Positions 28,593 to 37,631 of a stretch of 64,000 nt of DNA are shown here, one piece after another. Below the pieces are notes generated by a model. It was given only the letters and a program-made list of their open reading frames with translations. It ran no database searches and was not told the DNA's origin. Both the position numbers and the translations under genes were made by a program. Numbering within the stretch: the first letter of the stretch is position 1; each line of letters starts with the position of its first letter. Where the stretch lies: IMG/VR virus record IMGVR_UViG_3300046328_000499, positions 1 to 64,000 of that record. One strand, written 5' to 3'. This DNA is from a virus.

Positions 28593-30248
28593 ATGATAAC
28601 TAAAATTAATTATTCTTGTATTAAATCTAATCCTTGTACTACAATTACAATTGAATCTTTGCAATCTCGTAAATCATTTGCTTGGAAGAATTATACTTGT
28701 AGTGGACTCAACGATGGATTTTTTACATATACAGATTTAGAAACAATAACAAAAGAAAAAAGCATTTTAACTATAATACCAAATTCAATTTCTATTACTA
28801 ATTTAGCTAATTTAATATCTTCAACAATAGAAGAAGCTAAAATATTATTAGATAATAGAACTAAAAAAGATGAAACTGTGTGCTCAATTTCTTTTGGAAA
28901 TGTTATTCAAACTACAACAATTCAACGAAATAATTGTGCTATTGGTTATATAGGTTCTAATGAAACAATTACAATTGCAGCAAATACATTTAAAGCAGCA
29001 ACTCAGATTGAAGCAAATAATTTAGCAATTAATTACTTGAATAACAATAAACAAAATTTAGCAAATGCTCAAGGTACTTGTACTCCATTACCAATATTTT
29101 ATAATGTACTACAAACTTCTACATTACTAAGAAGTACTTGTCCAATTAATACAACGCCTAGCAATGTTACAGTTAATATTGCAGCAAATTCTTTTCAATC
29201 TTACGTTTCACAAATTGATGCAGATAATAAAGCTATTGCAGAATTAAATAGAACTAGACAATCTATAGCCAATATTCAAGGAGTTTGTACACCTATTACA
29301 TATACTAATACCGATCAAACTTTTACAGCAAACTGTGGAGCAGGTAAACAACCTAGTAGTAATACATCAACTGTATCAGCAGGTACAATTAATTCTTATA
29401 TATCTCAAATTGATGCTGATAATCAAGCTTTAAATTTAGCTACTCAACAAGCAAAAGCTGGATTAAATTGTATTGATATTGTTACTTATAGAAGTGTTGT
29501 AATAACAGAATTAGTACAAAAAAATAATTGTAGTGCTCCATTAGTTGGAAGTTCAGAAACAATTTCTACAACATTAGGTCAATTTACTTCTTTAGTTTCA
29601 CAAGCAGACGCAGATCTTCAAGCAACTACTTGGTTTAGTGCAAATAAACAAACTCTTGCTAATACTCAAGGTAAATGTATACCTGGGCCTGCAACAGATT
29701 TAGTCATTTTAAAATTTACTTGGACAGCAGCTAGTTCTACAACAGTTTTACTTACTAGATTAATGTTTTCTCAATTTACTCCTTATATGGAACAGCGTAT
29801 TCCTAATAGTGGATTTATTGCTGGATTTGCAACAGATGTTCAATTAAAAGAAAATATTAGTGGAAATAATATATTTTATGCTGTATGGTGCGGAAGTTCT
29901 CCTAATATTACAACAACAAAAGAAGAATTTTTTGTAATAGATTTTAAAACTATGATTGCCAAACATCCAAAAGTTTCACAAATTAAATTAGATATAAGAG
30001 CTTTGTGGGACACTTCTGTTGGTACAGGAGCTATTACAATACAAGCTTTACAATATTCAGGTTTAACTCTTACTCCTGTATATTCATTTACTCCTTCTAT
30101 TGGAGGAGGAACTCTTGTAAATACTCAAACTATAAATAAATCTACAACTACTGTATCTCCAGGTTATGGAGATGCAACTACAAATTTAGGTACCTCAGTA
30201 GGAACATTAACTTACGATACTAAAACCAAAGTTTTGACTCTAATTTAA
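28593..30248 (+). CDS. DUF5977-repeat virion protein
   Basis: A 551-residue protein. From about residue 100 to 366 it has four tandem units of ~65 residues. Each has a C-x-x-x-x-x-G-S start, an I-A-A-N-T-F-type strand, a SQ-I-D-A-D-N-x-A-I helix start and an ANAQGTCTP-type end. This is the pattern of DUF5977 repeats, common in Bacteroidota surface proteins and their phages. The third unit is shorter at its end. The last ~180 residues are a beta domain with no recognised family. It supports a Bacteroidota host and a surface-binding role. Confidence 0.65.
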   Translation: MITKINYSCIKSNPCTTITIESLQSRKSFAWKNYTCSGLNDGFFTYTDLETITKEKSILTIIPNSISITNLANLISSTIEEAKILLDNRTKKDETVCSISFGNVIQTTTIQRNNCAIGYIGSNETITIAANTFKAATQIEANNLAINYLNNNKQNLANAQGTCTPLPIFYNVLQTSTLLRSTCPINTTPSNVTVNIAANSFQSYVSQIDADNKAIAELNRTRQSIANIQGVCTPITYTNTDQTFTANCGAGKQPSSNTSTVSAGTINSYISQIDADNQALNLATQQAKAGLNCIDIVTYRSVVITELVQKNNCSAPLVGSSETISTTLGQFTSLVSQADADLQATTWFSANKQTLANTQGKCIPGPATDLVILKFTWTAASSTTVLLTRLMFSQFTPYMEQRIPNSGFIAGFATDVQLKENISGNNIFYAVWCGSSPNITTTKEEFFVIDFKTMIAKHPKVSQIKLDIRALWDTSVGTGAITIQALQYSGLTLTPVYSFTPSIGGGTLVNTQTINKSTTTVSPGYGDATTNLGTSVGTLTYDTKTKVLTLI

Positions 30249-30300
30249 AAAAATCTTGTTAATAGAATTTTTAGTTTAATATTTATAAACAATTTTAAAT

Positions 30301-30480
30301 ATGCTGATTACGTATAAAAAAATAATTAAAAAAGTAAATGGAGTCAAAACTGAATATGTTATTCCTTTTGGTGCTAGTTTAGCAATTATTCAAACTACAA
30401 CTGGAATAAATAATGCACAAGCTATAATTGCTTTTGGAAATAGAATTCAAGCAGATACATTTATTAAATGTTGTGTATAA
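30301..30480 (+). CDS. Small protein related to N-terminal module of neighbours
   Basis: A 59-residue reading frame from ATG at 30301 to TAA at 30480, preceded by A/T-rich AATTTTAAAT. The protein starts MLITYKKIIKKVNGVKTEY, then VIPFGASLAIIQ, and ends IKCCV. It resembles the first ~65 residues of the 24772 and 26563 products (K-x-x-NGIKT-x-YP-I, then a helix rich in Ala/Ile, then Cys), so it looks like a free-standing copy of that module. It may be a real small structural protein or the remnant of a longer adhesin. Confidence 0.5.
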   Translation: MLITYKKIIKKVNGVKTEYVIPFGASLAIIQTTTGINNAQAIIAFGNRIQADTFIKCCV

Positions 30481-30485
30481 TTTTA

Positions 30486-30511
30486 TAGTACAAAGTTAGT
30501 ATCTTGTACTA
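30486..30511 (+). terminator. Possible weak terminator
   Basis: An 8-bp stem (30486-30493 with 30504-30511, TAGTACAA / TTGTACTA) and a 10-base loop, just after the small gene and before the scaffold-like gene. The downstream tract is AAATTTTTA, so termination strength is uncertain. Confidence 0.4.
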
Positions 30512-30555
30512 AAATTTTTAATAATAATTAACAATGAAAATTAAAATACAATACT

Positions 30556-31575
30556 ATGGAAAATAACAATGGAATAGAAACAATAAATTTAGATGATGTA
30601 GATTTGAATACAATAAATGATAACATCATAAATGATTCCACAAATGAAATTGATTCTAGAAAAGAATTAGAAGAAGAGTCTTTTTCTTTAGATGGTTTAA
30701 ATAGTTTAGATGAATTTAGTATATTAAATAATTCTACTAAAACTTACGATTCTGCTCAAAATGATGAAATGGATAAATTAATTTCAGAATATTCAAAACA
30801 AGAGAAAGAATTAAATGGTGATCAACCAGAAGAAGGATCTTCAGATGAAGTGTTAGAATTACTTAATCAAGCTTACAAAGAAGGTAATTTAGAAGCAGTA
30901 GCAGAATTATTAAAAGAAGCAGGAGTATTAGATAATACAAATAATTTTTCTGATAGTTATATTGCAACCTTATCAGATGAAGATGTGGTAAAACTAGAAT
31001 TAGCTAACAAATGTCCTGATTGCGATGAATCTGAAATTGAAGAGCAGTATTTTAGACTGAAAGACAGTTCTTCTTTTGACAAAACAGTAAATGGAATTAG
31101 AAAATCTTTATTAGAACAAGAATTTGATCAACAAGAAAATATTAGATATCAGCAAGAACTTGAAAGTGAAAAAGAAATTGAACAAGTACAACAACAAATT
31201 TACAATTCTTTTTTTAGTATAAATGAAATTGACGGTTATGAAAACAATCAACAAATTATAGATTATCTTGCACCAAGATTATTAGAACCTTCTGAAAAAG
31301 ACCCAGAATATACAGTTTTTATAAACGATTTAATGGAAAGTCCAGAACAACAATATAAAGCTGCTTATTGGTTAGAATTTGGTCCTAAAATTATTGGAGA
31401 TTTAAACAATCAAATTAAATTAGCTAGAATAGAAGGAGCAAAAGAAGCTTTAACTAAATATCAATCTAAAGGAAAAAATATAATTAATCCAGATAATAAC
31501 AGAAATAATAATACAAGAAATAACAATACAACAGAACAAAAAAGATTTAGAAGTATTGATGATATTACAATTTAA
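30556..31575 (+). CDS. Putative scaffolding protein
   Basis: A 339-residue, highly acidic, mainly helical protein. The first ~120 residues are rich in Asp, Glu, Asn and Ser with little fold. Residues 180-230 are a Gln/Glu-rich coiled coil (EQEFDQQENIRYQQELESE...). The C-terminus is basic and Asn-rich (NNNTRNNNTTEQKRFRS). Acidic helical proteins with a basic end, encoded directly before the capsid gene, are typically scaffolds that shape the prohead. The capsid gene follows after 36 bases. Confidence 0.6.
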   Translation: MENNNGIETINLDDVDLNTINDNIINDSTNEIDSRKELEEESFSLDGLNSLDEFSILNNSTKTYDSAQNDEMDKLISEYSKQEKELNGDQPEEGSSDEVLELLNQAYKEGNLEAVAELLKEAGVLDNTNNFSDSYIATLSDEDVVKLELANKCPDCDESEIEEQYFRLKDSSSFDKTVNGIRKSLLEQEFDQQENIRYQQELESEKEIEQVQQQIYNSFFSINEIDGYENNQQIIDYLAPRLLEPSEKDPEYTVFINDLMESPEQQYKAAYWLEFGPKIIGDLNNQIKLARIEGAKEALTKYQSKGKNIINPDNNRNNNTRNNNTTEQKRFRSIDDITI

Positions 31576-31611
31576 AATAAATTGATTAATTAATTAAACA
31601 AAAATAATACA

Positions 31612-33000
31612 ATGAGAGTAATTGAATTAAGTGATTTACCACAAAATTTGCAGAATACAACACAAAACATACAAAATATTAGCTCTCTTTTAGGTAAAAG
31701 AACAACTGCACTAGGTTTAATGGCTAGAACAAGAAAAGATTTGACAATTTCTACAATTACACAAGGTTTAGGTAGAGTTATTGTAAGAGATCGTAAATCT
31801 AGTTATGAATCTGTTAATGCAATGCAATTTACTTGGAGAATTGAAACTAATATGATTCCTAAAGTAACGATTATGGAAGATTGTACTTCAAGTGGATCTA
31901 ATAGACAACCTATTGCATTGATTTTAGAGAAAAATTATTATGCAACAAATGATACTTTCTCTTTGGAAGACAATGTAACTCAATTGCGTGTTATCCAAGC
32001 GCCAGAAAAAATGAATAACAATCGTTGGAGATATACTTGTGTTTTAGTAAACAATGATATGTCAAGAGGACTGAATACTCAATACACCACAAGAGGTCGT
32101 AGAACTATGTTCCGTTCAAATATCGTATCTGATGGTTCTGTTGATCAACGTAATCAAAAAGGTATGTTGAAATTAGAAGAACACCGTGGATATATTACTC
32201 GTGTACGTGTTGATGGTAGCTGGACTAATGATGCTAAAATGATTTATTTTGAAGCTGGACAAGCTGATAATAAACAATATTTTAAAATGGAGCAACCTGC
32301 AAAAGCAATCTTGGATCAATTCCTTTATATGAGAGAAAATTCAATGTTGTTAGGCAGAGATAACCATGATATTAACGGCAATTGCTTAGATCACGATAGT
32401 ATTACAGGAGCTGCTTTAGATTCAGGTGACGGGGTATTAGCTCAAATTGAACGTTATTGCGATAAATTTTTCTACACAAAATTAACTACTTCTATTTTTG
32501 AAGATGCTATTGATAGTATTGTTAAAAAAACAGGTAAAACAACAGGAAATAATATCACAGTAGTTTGTAACTGGATTGGATATAAACAAATTTCTAAAGC
32601 TCTTGAAGATAAATTAAGGTCTACTGCTATTGATGGAGGTTATTACTGGACTAAAAATGGTGGAGACATTACAGTTGGTGGTTCATTTAAAGCTTATCAA
32701 TGGATGGGAAATACTATCAACTTTACTGTTGATACAATTCTTTCTGAAATTTATGATAAATATGGTTATGCTTTGTTTATTGATACTACAATGGTAGAAG
32801 GACGTGCAAATGTTTCTATGTTTACTCTTAAAGGACGTGAAATGATTGAAGGTACTTTGCCAGGTTTAGGTGGAGTTGATGGTATGACTTCTGGTACAAT
32901 GGGTTCTACTTTTGACGGTACAACTAAATCTATCATTGGTTACTCTGGTGTAGCTGTATTCAACCCTTATGCTGGTTTTATTATGCAAGAAAATATCTAA
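31612..33000 (+). CDS. Major capsid protein
   Basis: A 462-residue protein in the place and size expected of a crAss-like, HK97-fold capsid protein. Supporting segments are NDTFSLEDNVTQLRVIQAP (near residue 120), a RWRYTCVLVNND strand, GQADNKQYF...AILDQFLYMRENSMLLGR and a C-terminal VAVFNPYAGFIM. In crAss-like capsid proteins a similar N-D-x-x-x-L-x-D-x-VTQLR-I region is present. Codons such as CGT and GGT are more frequent than in neighbours, as expected for an abundant protein. A terminator follows, separating it from the downstream genes. Confidence 0.75.
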   Translation: MRVIELSDLPQNLQNTTQNIQNISSLLGKRTTALGLMARTRKDLTISTITQGLGRVIVRDRKSSYESVNAMQFTWRIETNMIPKVTIMEDCTSSGSNRQPIALILEKNYYATNDTFSLEDNVTQLRVIQAPEKMNNNRWRYTCVLVNNDMSRGLNTQYTTRGRRTMFRSNIVSDGSVDQRNQKGMLKLEEHRGYITRVRVDGSWTNDAKMIYFEAGQADNKQYFKMEQPAKAILDQFLYMRENSMLLGRDNHDINGNCLDHDSITGAALDSGDGVLAQIERYCDKFFYTKLTTSIFEDAIDSIVKKTGKTTGNNITVVCNWIGYKQISKALEDKLRSTAIDGGYYWTKNGGDITVGGSFKAYQWMGNTINFTVDTILSEIYDKYGYALFIDTTMVEGRANVSMFTLKGREMIEGTLPGLGGVDGMTSGTMGSTFDGTTKSIIGYSGVAVFNPYAGFIMQENI

Positions 33001-33073
33001 AAACTAAATTATTTAATTTGATTTACTTTTTAGAAATATATTACAAGAATAATTTATTTAAAAAATAATTATT

Positions 33074-33106
33074 GTAGGAATTTGAAATACAATTCCTACT
33101 TTTTTA
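33074..33106 (+). terminator. Intrinsic terminator after capsid gene
   Basis: A 9-bp stem (33074-33082 with 33091-33099, GTAGGAATT / AATTCCTAC) and an 8-base loop, followed by TTTTTT (33100-33105). It lies 73 bases after the capsid stop. It also shows that a possible TTG start at 33082 for the next gene is unlikely to be used. Confidence 0.75.
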
Positions 33107-33123
33107 ACCCAATAAAAATTAAA

Positions 33124-34038
33124 ATGAATATGAAATTTGAAATAAGTGATAATACATTGTCAGAAGATGAAAAAATTTATGGAGTACGAAGAGAAAATAG
33201 AATTATTCAATTTAAATCTGTTTTTGGAATCCCTCAAATTACTATTAATCCTAGATTAGATACTAGAACTAGAAAAATGATGGGAGTTAAAACTTTATCT
33301 CCAGAAGAAAAATTAAGAGTATCTTATGTTGTTCAAGATGGAACAGATAAAGATCAAGATGTAACAAGCAGAACAATTGGTCCAGGTTTTTATTTAGATT
33401 TATCTGATATTGTAGACCGTATTGACTGGGAATGGATTCAACATAGTAAAGGTATAGCTTTAAGCTATGAAGATATGTTAAATGATCCTACTGCTGATTT
33501 CTTTGTATTTGATGAAGAAAAAGAACAACGTCAAGGAGAAGAATTAAATGACGCAAGAGCCGACGCTATTAATTATGTAAAATCTTTATCTGATAACGAA
33601 TTGTCTGAAAAAGTGAGATTATTAGGAGATAAATTAGATAATACGCATCCTAGATATATAAGAAATTATTTGTCTGAAATGGCATTTAGTAAAGACCTTA
33701 CTACTGTAAAAAGAATTTTAGGTATTAAAAATGATAGAGATGCTGCTAATAAATTAATGATTTATCAATTAGTTGATAAAAGTATTGTTAAAATTGTTGG
33801 TGAAGTATATTCTTTCAAAGAAATTACTTTAGGAGTTGGTTTACATCAAGTTGTTGCTTATATGAAATATCCAGAAAATGCAAAAGTATTGTCAGAAATG
33901 AGAAAAACTTTGTATCCTGAATTGTATGTAAACGGACAATTTATTGATCCAGCTAAAGTACATAATGATTCCTCTCATTTTGAAGATCAACTTTCAACAG
34001 ATTTCACAAAAGAAGAAACTAAAAAAGGTAAAAAATAA
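33124..34038 (+). CDS. Putative virion protein downstream of capsid
   Basis: A 304-residue protein when started at the ATG at 33124. A longer reading from TTG at 33082 would begin inside the terminator stem. It is charged, mainly helical after residue 130, with an acidic segment (FDEEKEQRQGEELNDARAD) and ends in Lys-rich KEETKKGKK. No family recognised. Its position directly after the capsid, with its own terminator, fits a head-completion or minor head protein. Confidence 0.5.
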   Translation: MNMKFEISDNTLSEDEKIYGVRRENRIIQFKSVFGIPQITINPRLDTRTRKMMGVKTLSPEEKLRVSYVVQDGTDKDQDVTSRTIGPGFYLDLSDIVDRIDWEWIQHSKGIALSYEDMLNDPTADFFVFDEEKEQRQGEELNDARADAINYVKSLSDNELSEKVRLLGDKLDNTHPRYIRNYLSEMAFSKDLTTVKRILGIKNDRDAANKLMIYQLVDKSIVKIVGEVYSFKEITLGVGLHQVVAYMKYPENAKVLSEMRKTLYPELYVNGQFIDPAKVHNDSSHFEDQLSTDFTKEETKKGKK

Positions 34039-34078
34039 TTATTGATACATTTTAATTGAAGTAAAAAACATAAATTAC

Positions 34079-34132
34079 AAATAGTTATAAGCTTAATTTG
34101 AATGAGTAGATTAATTTTATAACTATTTTTTT
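34079..34132 (+). terminator. Intrinsic terminator
   Basis: A perfect 11-bp stem (34079-34089 with 34118-34128, AAATAGTTATA / TATAACTATTT) with a 28-base loop and a T tract (34126-34132). It lies 41 bases after the stop at 34038 and 15 bases before the next gene. Confidence 0.65.
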
Positions 34133-34146
34133 ATACAACTTATACA

Positions 34147-35007
34147 ATGACAACAAAGGAGTTATTTGAATATTCTTTAATTGAACAAAAGAAGGTCAAT
34201 GCTCCTTCTCTTAATCTTGAAGAATGGAATTATTTTGCAAACAAAGCTTTAAATCAATACATTAATAAAAAATATAATGGTTTTGAAATAAATCAACAAG
34301 CAACTGATGATTTATCTAGATTAAAAACCACTATCTCAATAAATATTCAATCTTCTACAAGTGCAATAGCTTCTATGGTAACAGGTAATATTTTAGATCA
34401 TTACCAATCTAATGCTGTAACTATTACACCAGTTAATCAAGGTATTAAATTCCTCCTTCCTCTTGATTATTATCATATTACAAGAGTTAATGTATATTTT
34501 AAAGCAATACAACAAAAAAATTGTTACCAGCCGGGAGATATATTTCCTGCTATTAAAACAAGAAGAATTACAGATTCACAATATCAGTATGTATTAACAG
34601 ATTTTTATCAAAGACCCAGCTATACTAATGTATTATATTTGATTTCTGATAATCCTGATATTGCACAATCTGTTTATTTAACTACTGTAAGAACTAACCT
34701 TATTTCGGGTGCAAATAATGCTGAAATAGAAATATTAACAGGAAACCACCCTAAATTTTCTATTGAAAAAATAGAGATTAGTTATATCAGAGTTCCAAAA
34801 GTAATTCAACTTACATACACAGAATATAACGATCAAACTTTAGCAGGTTCATCAACAGACACTTCTGCAACACTAGAATTTCCAAATTATATTTGTCAAG
34901 AAATTCTTAATGAAATGATGATACTAATTTTTGAGAATGCAAGTGATCCTAGACAAGGATCTCAACCTAATGTATCTATGAGTATTGCTCCTCCACAAGT
35001 TGGTTAA
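34147..35007 (+). CDS. Putative head-tail connector (ring-like) protein
   Basis: A 286-residue protein. It begins with a helix bundle (ELFEYSLIEQKKVNAPSLNL, then NYFANKALNQYINKKYNG), like adaptor/stopper proteins that plug onto the portal. A beta-rich centre (FLLPLDYYHITRVNVYFK) and a C-terminal helix (ICQEILNEMMILIFENASDPR) follow. The pattern and its place after the capsid match ring or connector proteins of crAss-like phages. Which ring it is cannot be decided here. Confidence 0.5.
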   Translation: MTTKELFEYSLIEQKKVNAPSLNLEEWNYFANKALNQYINKKYNGFEINQQATDDLSRLKTTISINIQSSTSAIASMVTGNILDHYQSNAVTITPVNQGIKFLLPLDYYHITRVNVYFKAIQQKNCYQPGDIFPAIKTRRITDSQYQYVLTDFYQRPSYTNVLYLISDNPDIAQSVYLTTVRTNLISGANNAEIEILTGNHPKFSIEKIEISYIRVPKVIQLTYTEYNDQTLAGSSTDTSATLEFPNYICQEILNEMMILIFENASDPRQGSQPNVSMSIAPPQVG

Positions 35008-35054
35008 GCTAATATCAATAGATTTATTTATTTACAAATAATAATAATAAAATT

Positions 35055-36077
35055 ATGTCACAATTTATTAGTACAGGTACAAAACAAGTATTAATTAACA
35101 ATGCTACATTATTCCCCTTAAAATTTTGGGATACAAATTATGCTCCTTCCACAGCTCTTTTAGGAACTTATATGGATGTTGAAGGTTTTGGTAGATTTGA
35201 TATTAACAAATTACACAAAGTAGTTGGTAATAGAGGTGTTGCTGGAACTAAACAAGTAGATCGGTTGATTGCTGGAGGTAACTTTTTTTATAGTGCGTCT
35301 ACTCCAAATGGAACTATTGTTAAAATGAAAGCTACTCTTCATTCTTTTTCAAATGAATCTGATTTTACTAGAATGGGAGATCCAGCTAGAGAATTGGTAG
35401 TTCAATTGGTTGTAAATACTGCTGATACAGCTAATACTGTTCTTGCAAAACTTTACAATGCAATGATTTTCCAATCTTTTTCTTATGGAAATAACTTAAT
35501 AACTGTACCTTCTTTAACAGCTATTCTTGCTGCTCCTTATTCTGCAACAGTTGTAGCTAATAAAACAATTACAATGACTGCTTTAGATTTGACTGCAATT
35601 GATCAAGCTAAATTAGTTAAAATTGAATTTCTTGGTGATGACAATGTAGTATCTCCATATATTACTTATACTCAAACAGTTCCTTCTCAAGTAATTGGTT
35701 TTGCAGGTAGAAATGAGTATTATAACTTGAAATCAATGTTTATTGATACAGCAGATCGTATGCCATACTCAATTGATCGTTTTACTACTCCTATTAAAGG
35801 CGATTTGTATTCAAGTTTAGCTTGGTCAAGTTATGATAATGGAATCAATCAAAATGGTGGTAATGGTGTTGTTAACGGTATTGCTGAAACAAGTGGTAAC
35901 TTTGAAATTTTTGTTAATGATTCTTGCTTGGTAACTTATCAAAATCCAGTAGTTGATTTCTTGAATCGTGCGACAGTTCTTTCCACAGTTGATGCTACTA
36001 AATTTGTTGCTCCGAGATTCTTTGATAAAACTCCACTTGCTCCTGCTCTTATTGCTGCTGCTGCATTTAAAGTTTAA
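35055..36077 (+). CDS. Abundant virion protein, possibly head auxiliary or tail protein
   Basis: A 340-residue beta-rich protein (QFISTGTKQVLINN..., KVVGNRGVAGTKQVDRLIAGG, and a C-terminal FAGRNEYYNLKSMF). Ala-rich end (APALIAAAAFKV). GCT, GGT and CGT codons are used more than in neighbours, and a strong terminator follows. These suggest high expression, as for an auxiliary capsid or major tail component. No family could be named with confidence. Confidence 0.5.
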   Translation: MSQFISTGTKQVLINNATLFPLKFWDTNYAPSTALLGTYMDVEGFGRFDINKLHKVVGNRGVAGTKQVDRLIAGGNFFYSASTPNGTIVKMKATLHSFSNESDFTRMGDPARELVVQLVVNTADTANTVLAKLYNAMIFQSFSYGNNLITVPSLTAILAAPYSATVVANKTITMTALDLTAIDQAKLVKIEFLGDDNVVSPYITYTQTVPSQVIGFAGRNEYYNLKSMFIDTADRMPYSIDRFTTPIKGDLYSSLAWSSYDNGINQNGGNGVVNGIAETSGNFEIFVNDSCLVTYQNPVVDFLNRATVLSTVDATKFVAPRFFDKTPLAPALIAAAAFKV

Positions 36078-36123
36078 TTTTAGTTAAAGTTCTTTATTAC
36101 AAACAATTAAAACAAATCAATTC

Positions 36124-36160
36124 AAAGCCTTAACTCAATCATTGGGTTGAGGCTTTTTAT
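36124..36160 (+). terminator. Strong intrinsic terminator
   Basis: A 15-bp stem with two G-T pairs (36124-36138 with 36142-36156) and a 3-base loop, followed by a T tract (36154-36158). It is the most GC-rich hairpin noted in the window. It separates the 35055 gene from the cargo-like region that begins at 36178. Confidence 0.8.
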
Positions 36161-36177
36161 TTAAAATTAAATTCGAT

Positions 36178-37628
36178 ATGAAAAAACTAAATAGTTTTAA
36201 AAAAATTAAAAAATACCAAGAACCTGATGGAACTTTACAAAATTCAACTATTGTACTAAAAAATGTAGATATTAAAGGAAAAAGAAATATTAAAAAAGAC
36301 TCAAAAGATAAATATAATAATTATTACGCTCCAGATATTCCTACTTATGATACACCTGAAGAAGAATTTCAAGAAAATGTAGACCCTTGGAATAAAATGA
36401 ATAGAGAAAATTTGCTTAATGAATTAGAAAATTTAAAAGCCGAACAAAAAACTCCAACAGATGTTAATACATTGTATACAAATCATGTAAAAGACTTAGA
36501 AAAAGATTTAGATTTTTATAATAGGAAAGAATCTTTTAAAAAATTGGAAGATCCAAAAAACTACTCTTTAGATCCTATAGATAAACAACAAATAGAAAAA
36601 ATAACTCAAAATTTAAAAGAGGCAAAAAATAATGCTGAAGAATATAAACAAAAACTTGTTGGTTGGCATAAAGAAAATGTAGATTCTGAAATTATTAGAT
36701 TAACTGGTAAATCTCAACAACCTTTACCTACAAAATTAGAGGGCTATAATTTAAAAAATTATACCGATAAAAAATCTTTTAAAGATTCTTACGAACCCGA
36801 TAAAAAAAGATTGATAGATTTTTATACTTCGAAAAGAGGTCAAAAATTAAATAAAGTTGCTGGATATAATGATAAACAAATAGGTACAAGATTAAAAAAT
36901 TTAGAAGATACAGGGCTAGATTACCCAAAAGACAATTTAACATCTCCTAACGTACAAATTTTTTCTAATAATACAAAAAAAATTAACTTACCTTCAAAAA
37001 AAGAATTTGTTTTTCCTATGGAAGTAGGTCCCTACAATAAATCTAAAGATGTAGAAAGAACTTATAAAGATATATATAAATATTTAGGTACTCACGAATT
37101 TTCACACGCAGCTACAGGAGGAGGAAACAATCTTTCAGATAAAAATATATATATATATTAGAATCTACCTATGGAAAAAAAGAATCTGATGAAAATGCTT
37201 ATATTAAAAATTTACATAAAAATTTAGCTATCGAACAAAAAATAAGTGAACAGTTAAATGGAGAACCAACAAAACCTTATAAAGATTATTTATCTATTCC
37301 TGATGAAAGGTTGGCTAGAAAATATACTACAATGTTTAATTTAGAGGATTTAGGTAAATACAATTCACAAAAAAAATTTAAAAACAAAAATTGGAAAGAG
37401 TTGAAAAATTTAGCAGAAAATAACTCTGAAGATATAGATACAGATACTTATGAATTATATCATAGTACAAAAAAACAACCTAAATTCTTTGCTAAAATAG
37501 CAAATACTTTGTTTAATAGAGAAATTAAACCTGACGAAATGACAAACAAAAGAAATATTAAAAAAATTATGAATAAGACTTTTAAATTAGGAGGTATACT
37601 ATCTTCATTTAATAAAATTAAATTTTAA
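36178..37628 (+). pseudogene. Zincin-like metallopeptidase gene, frame broken at (AT)7
   Basis: Two overlapping frames make one protein of about 480 residues. The first frame (36178-37161) has an N-terminal KKIKKYQEPDG tag, a helical charged region and the zinc motif H306-E-F-S-H310. It stops at TAG right after a run of seven AT units (37145-37158). The next frame, open across the repeat, continues YILESTYGKKESDENAYIK, then IPDERLARK, which would supply the third zinc ligand, and ends with KLGGILSSFNKIKF. Removing one AT unit joins the halves exactly. It may be phase-variable, newly inactivated or an assembly error. A shorter downstream start (37311) would lack the zinc motif. Confidence 0.7.
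37145..37158. repeat. (AT)7 dinucleotide microsatellite inside a gene
   Basis: Seven AT units lie between the zinc motif and the third-ligand region of the zincin gene. Six units would keep the gene open; seven shift it into an early TAG at 37159-37161. Dinucleotide runs of this length are prone to slippage during replication. Confidence 0.85.
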
Positions 37629-37631
37629 TCA

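Noticed and set aside
33082-33123. Upstream TTG start giving a 318-residue protein
   Set aside because: The added residues would be translated from the stem of a clear terminator hairpin (33074-33105). The ATG at 33124 has the usual A-rich upstream context.
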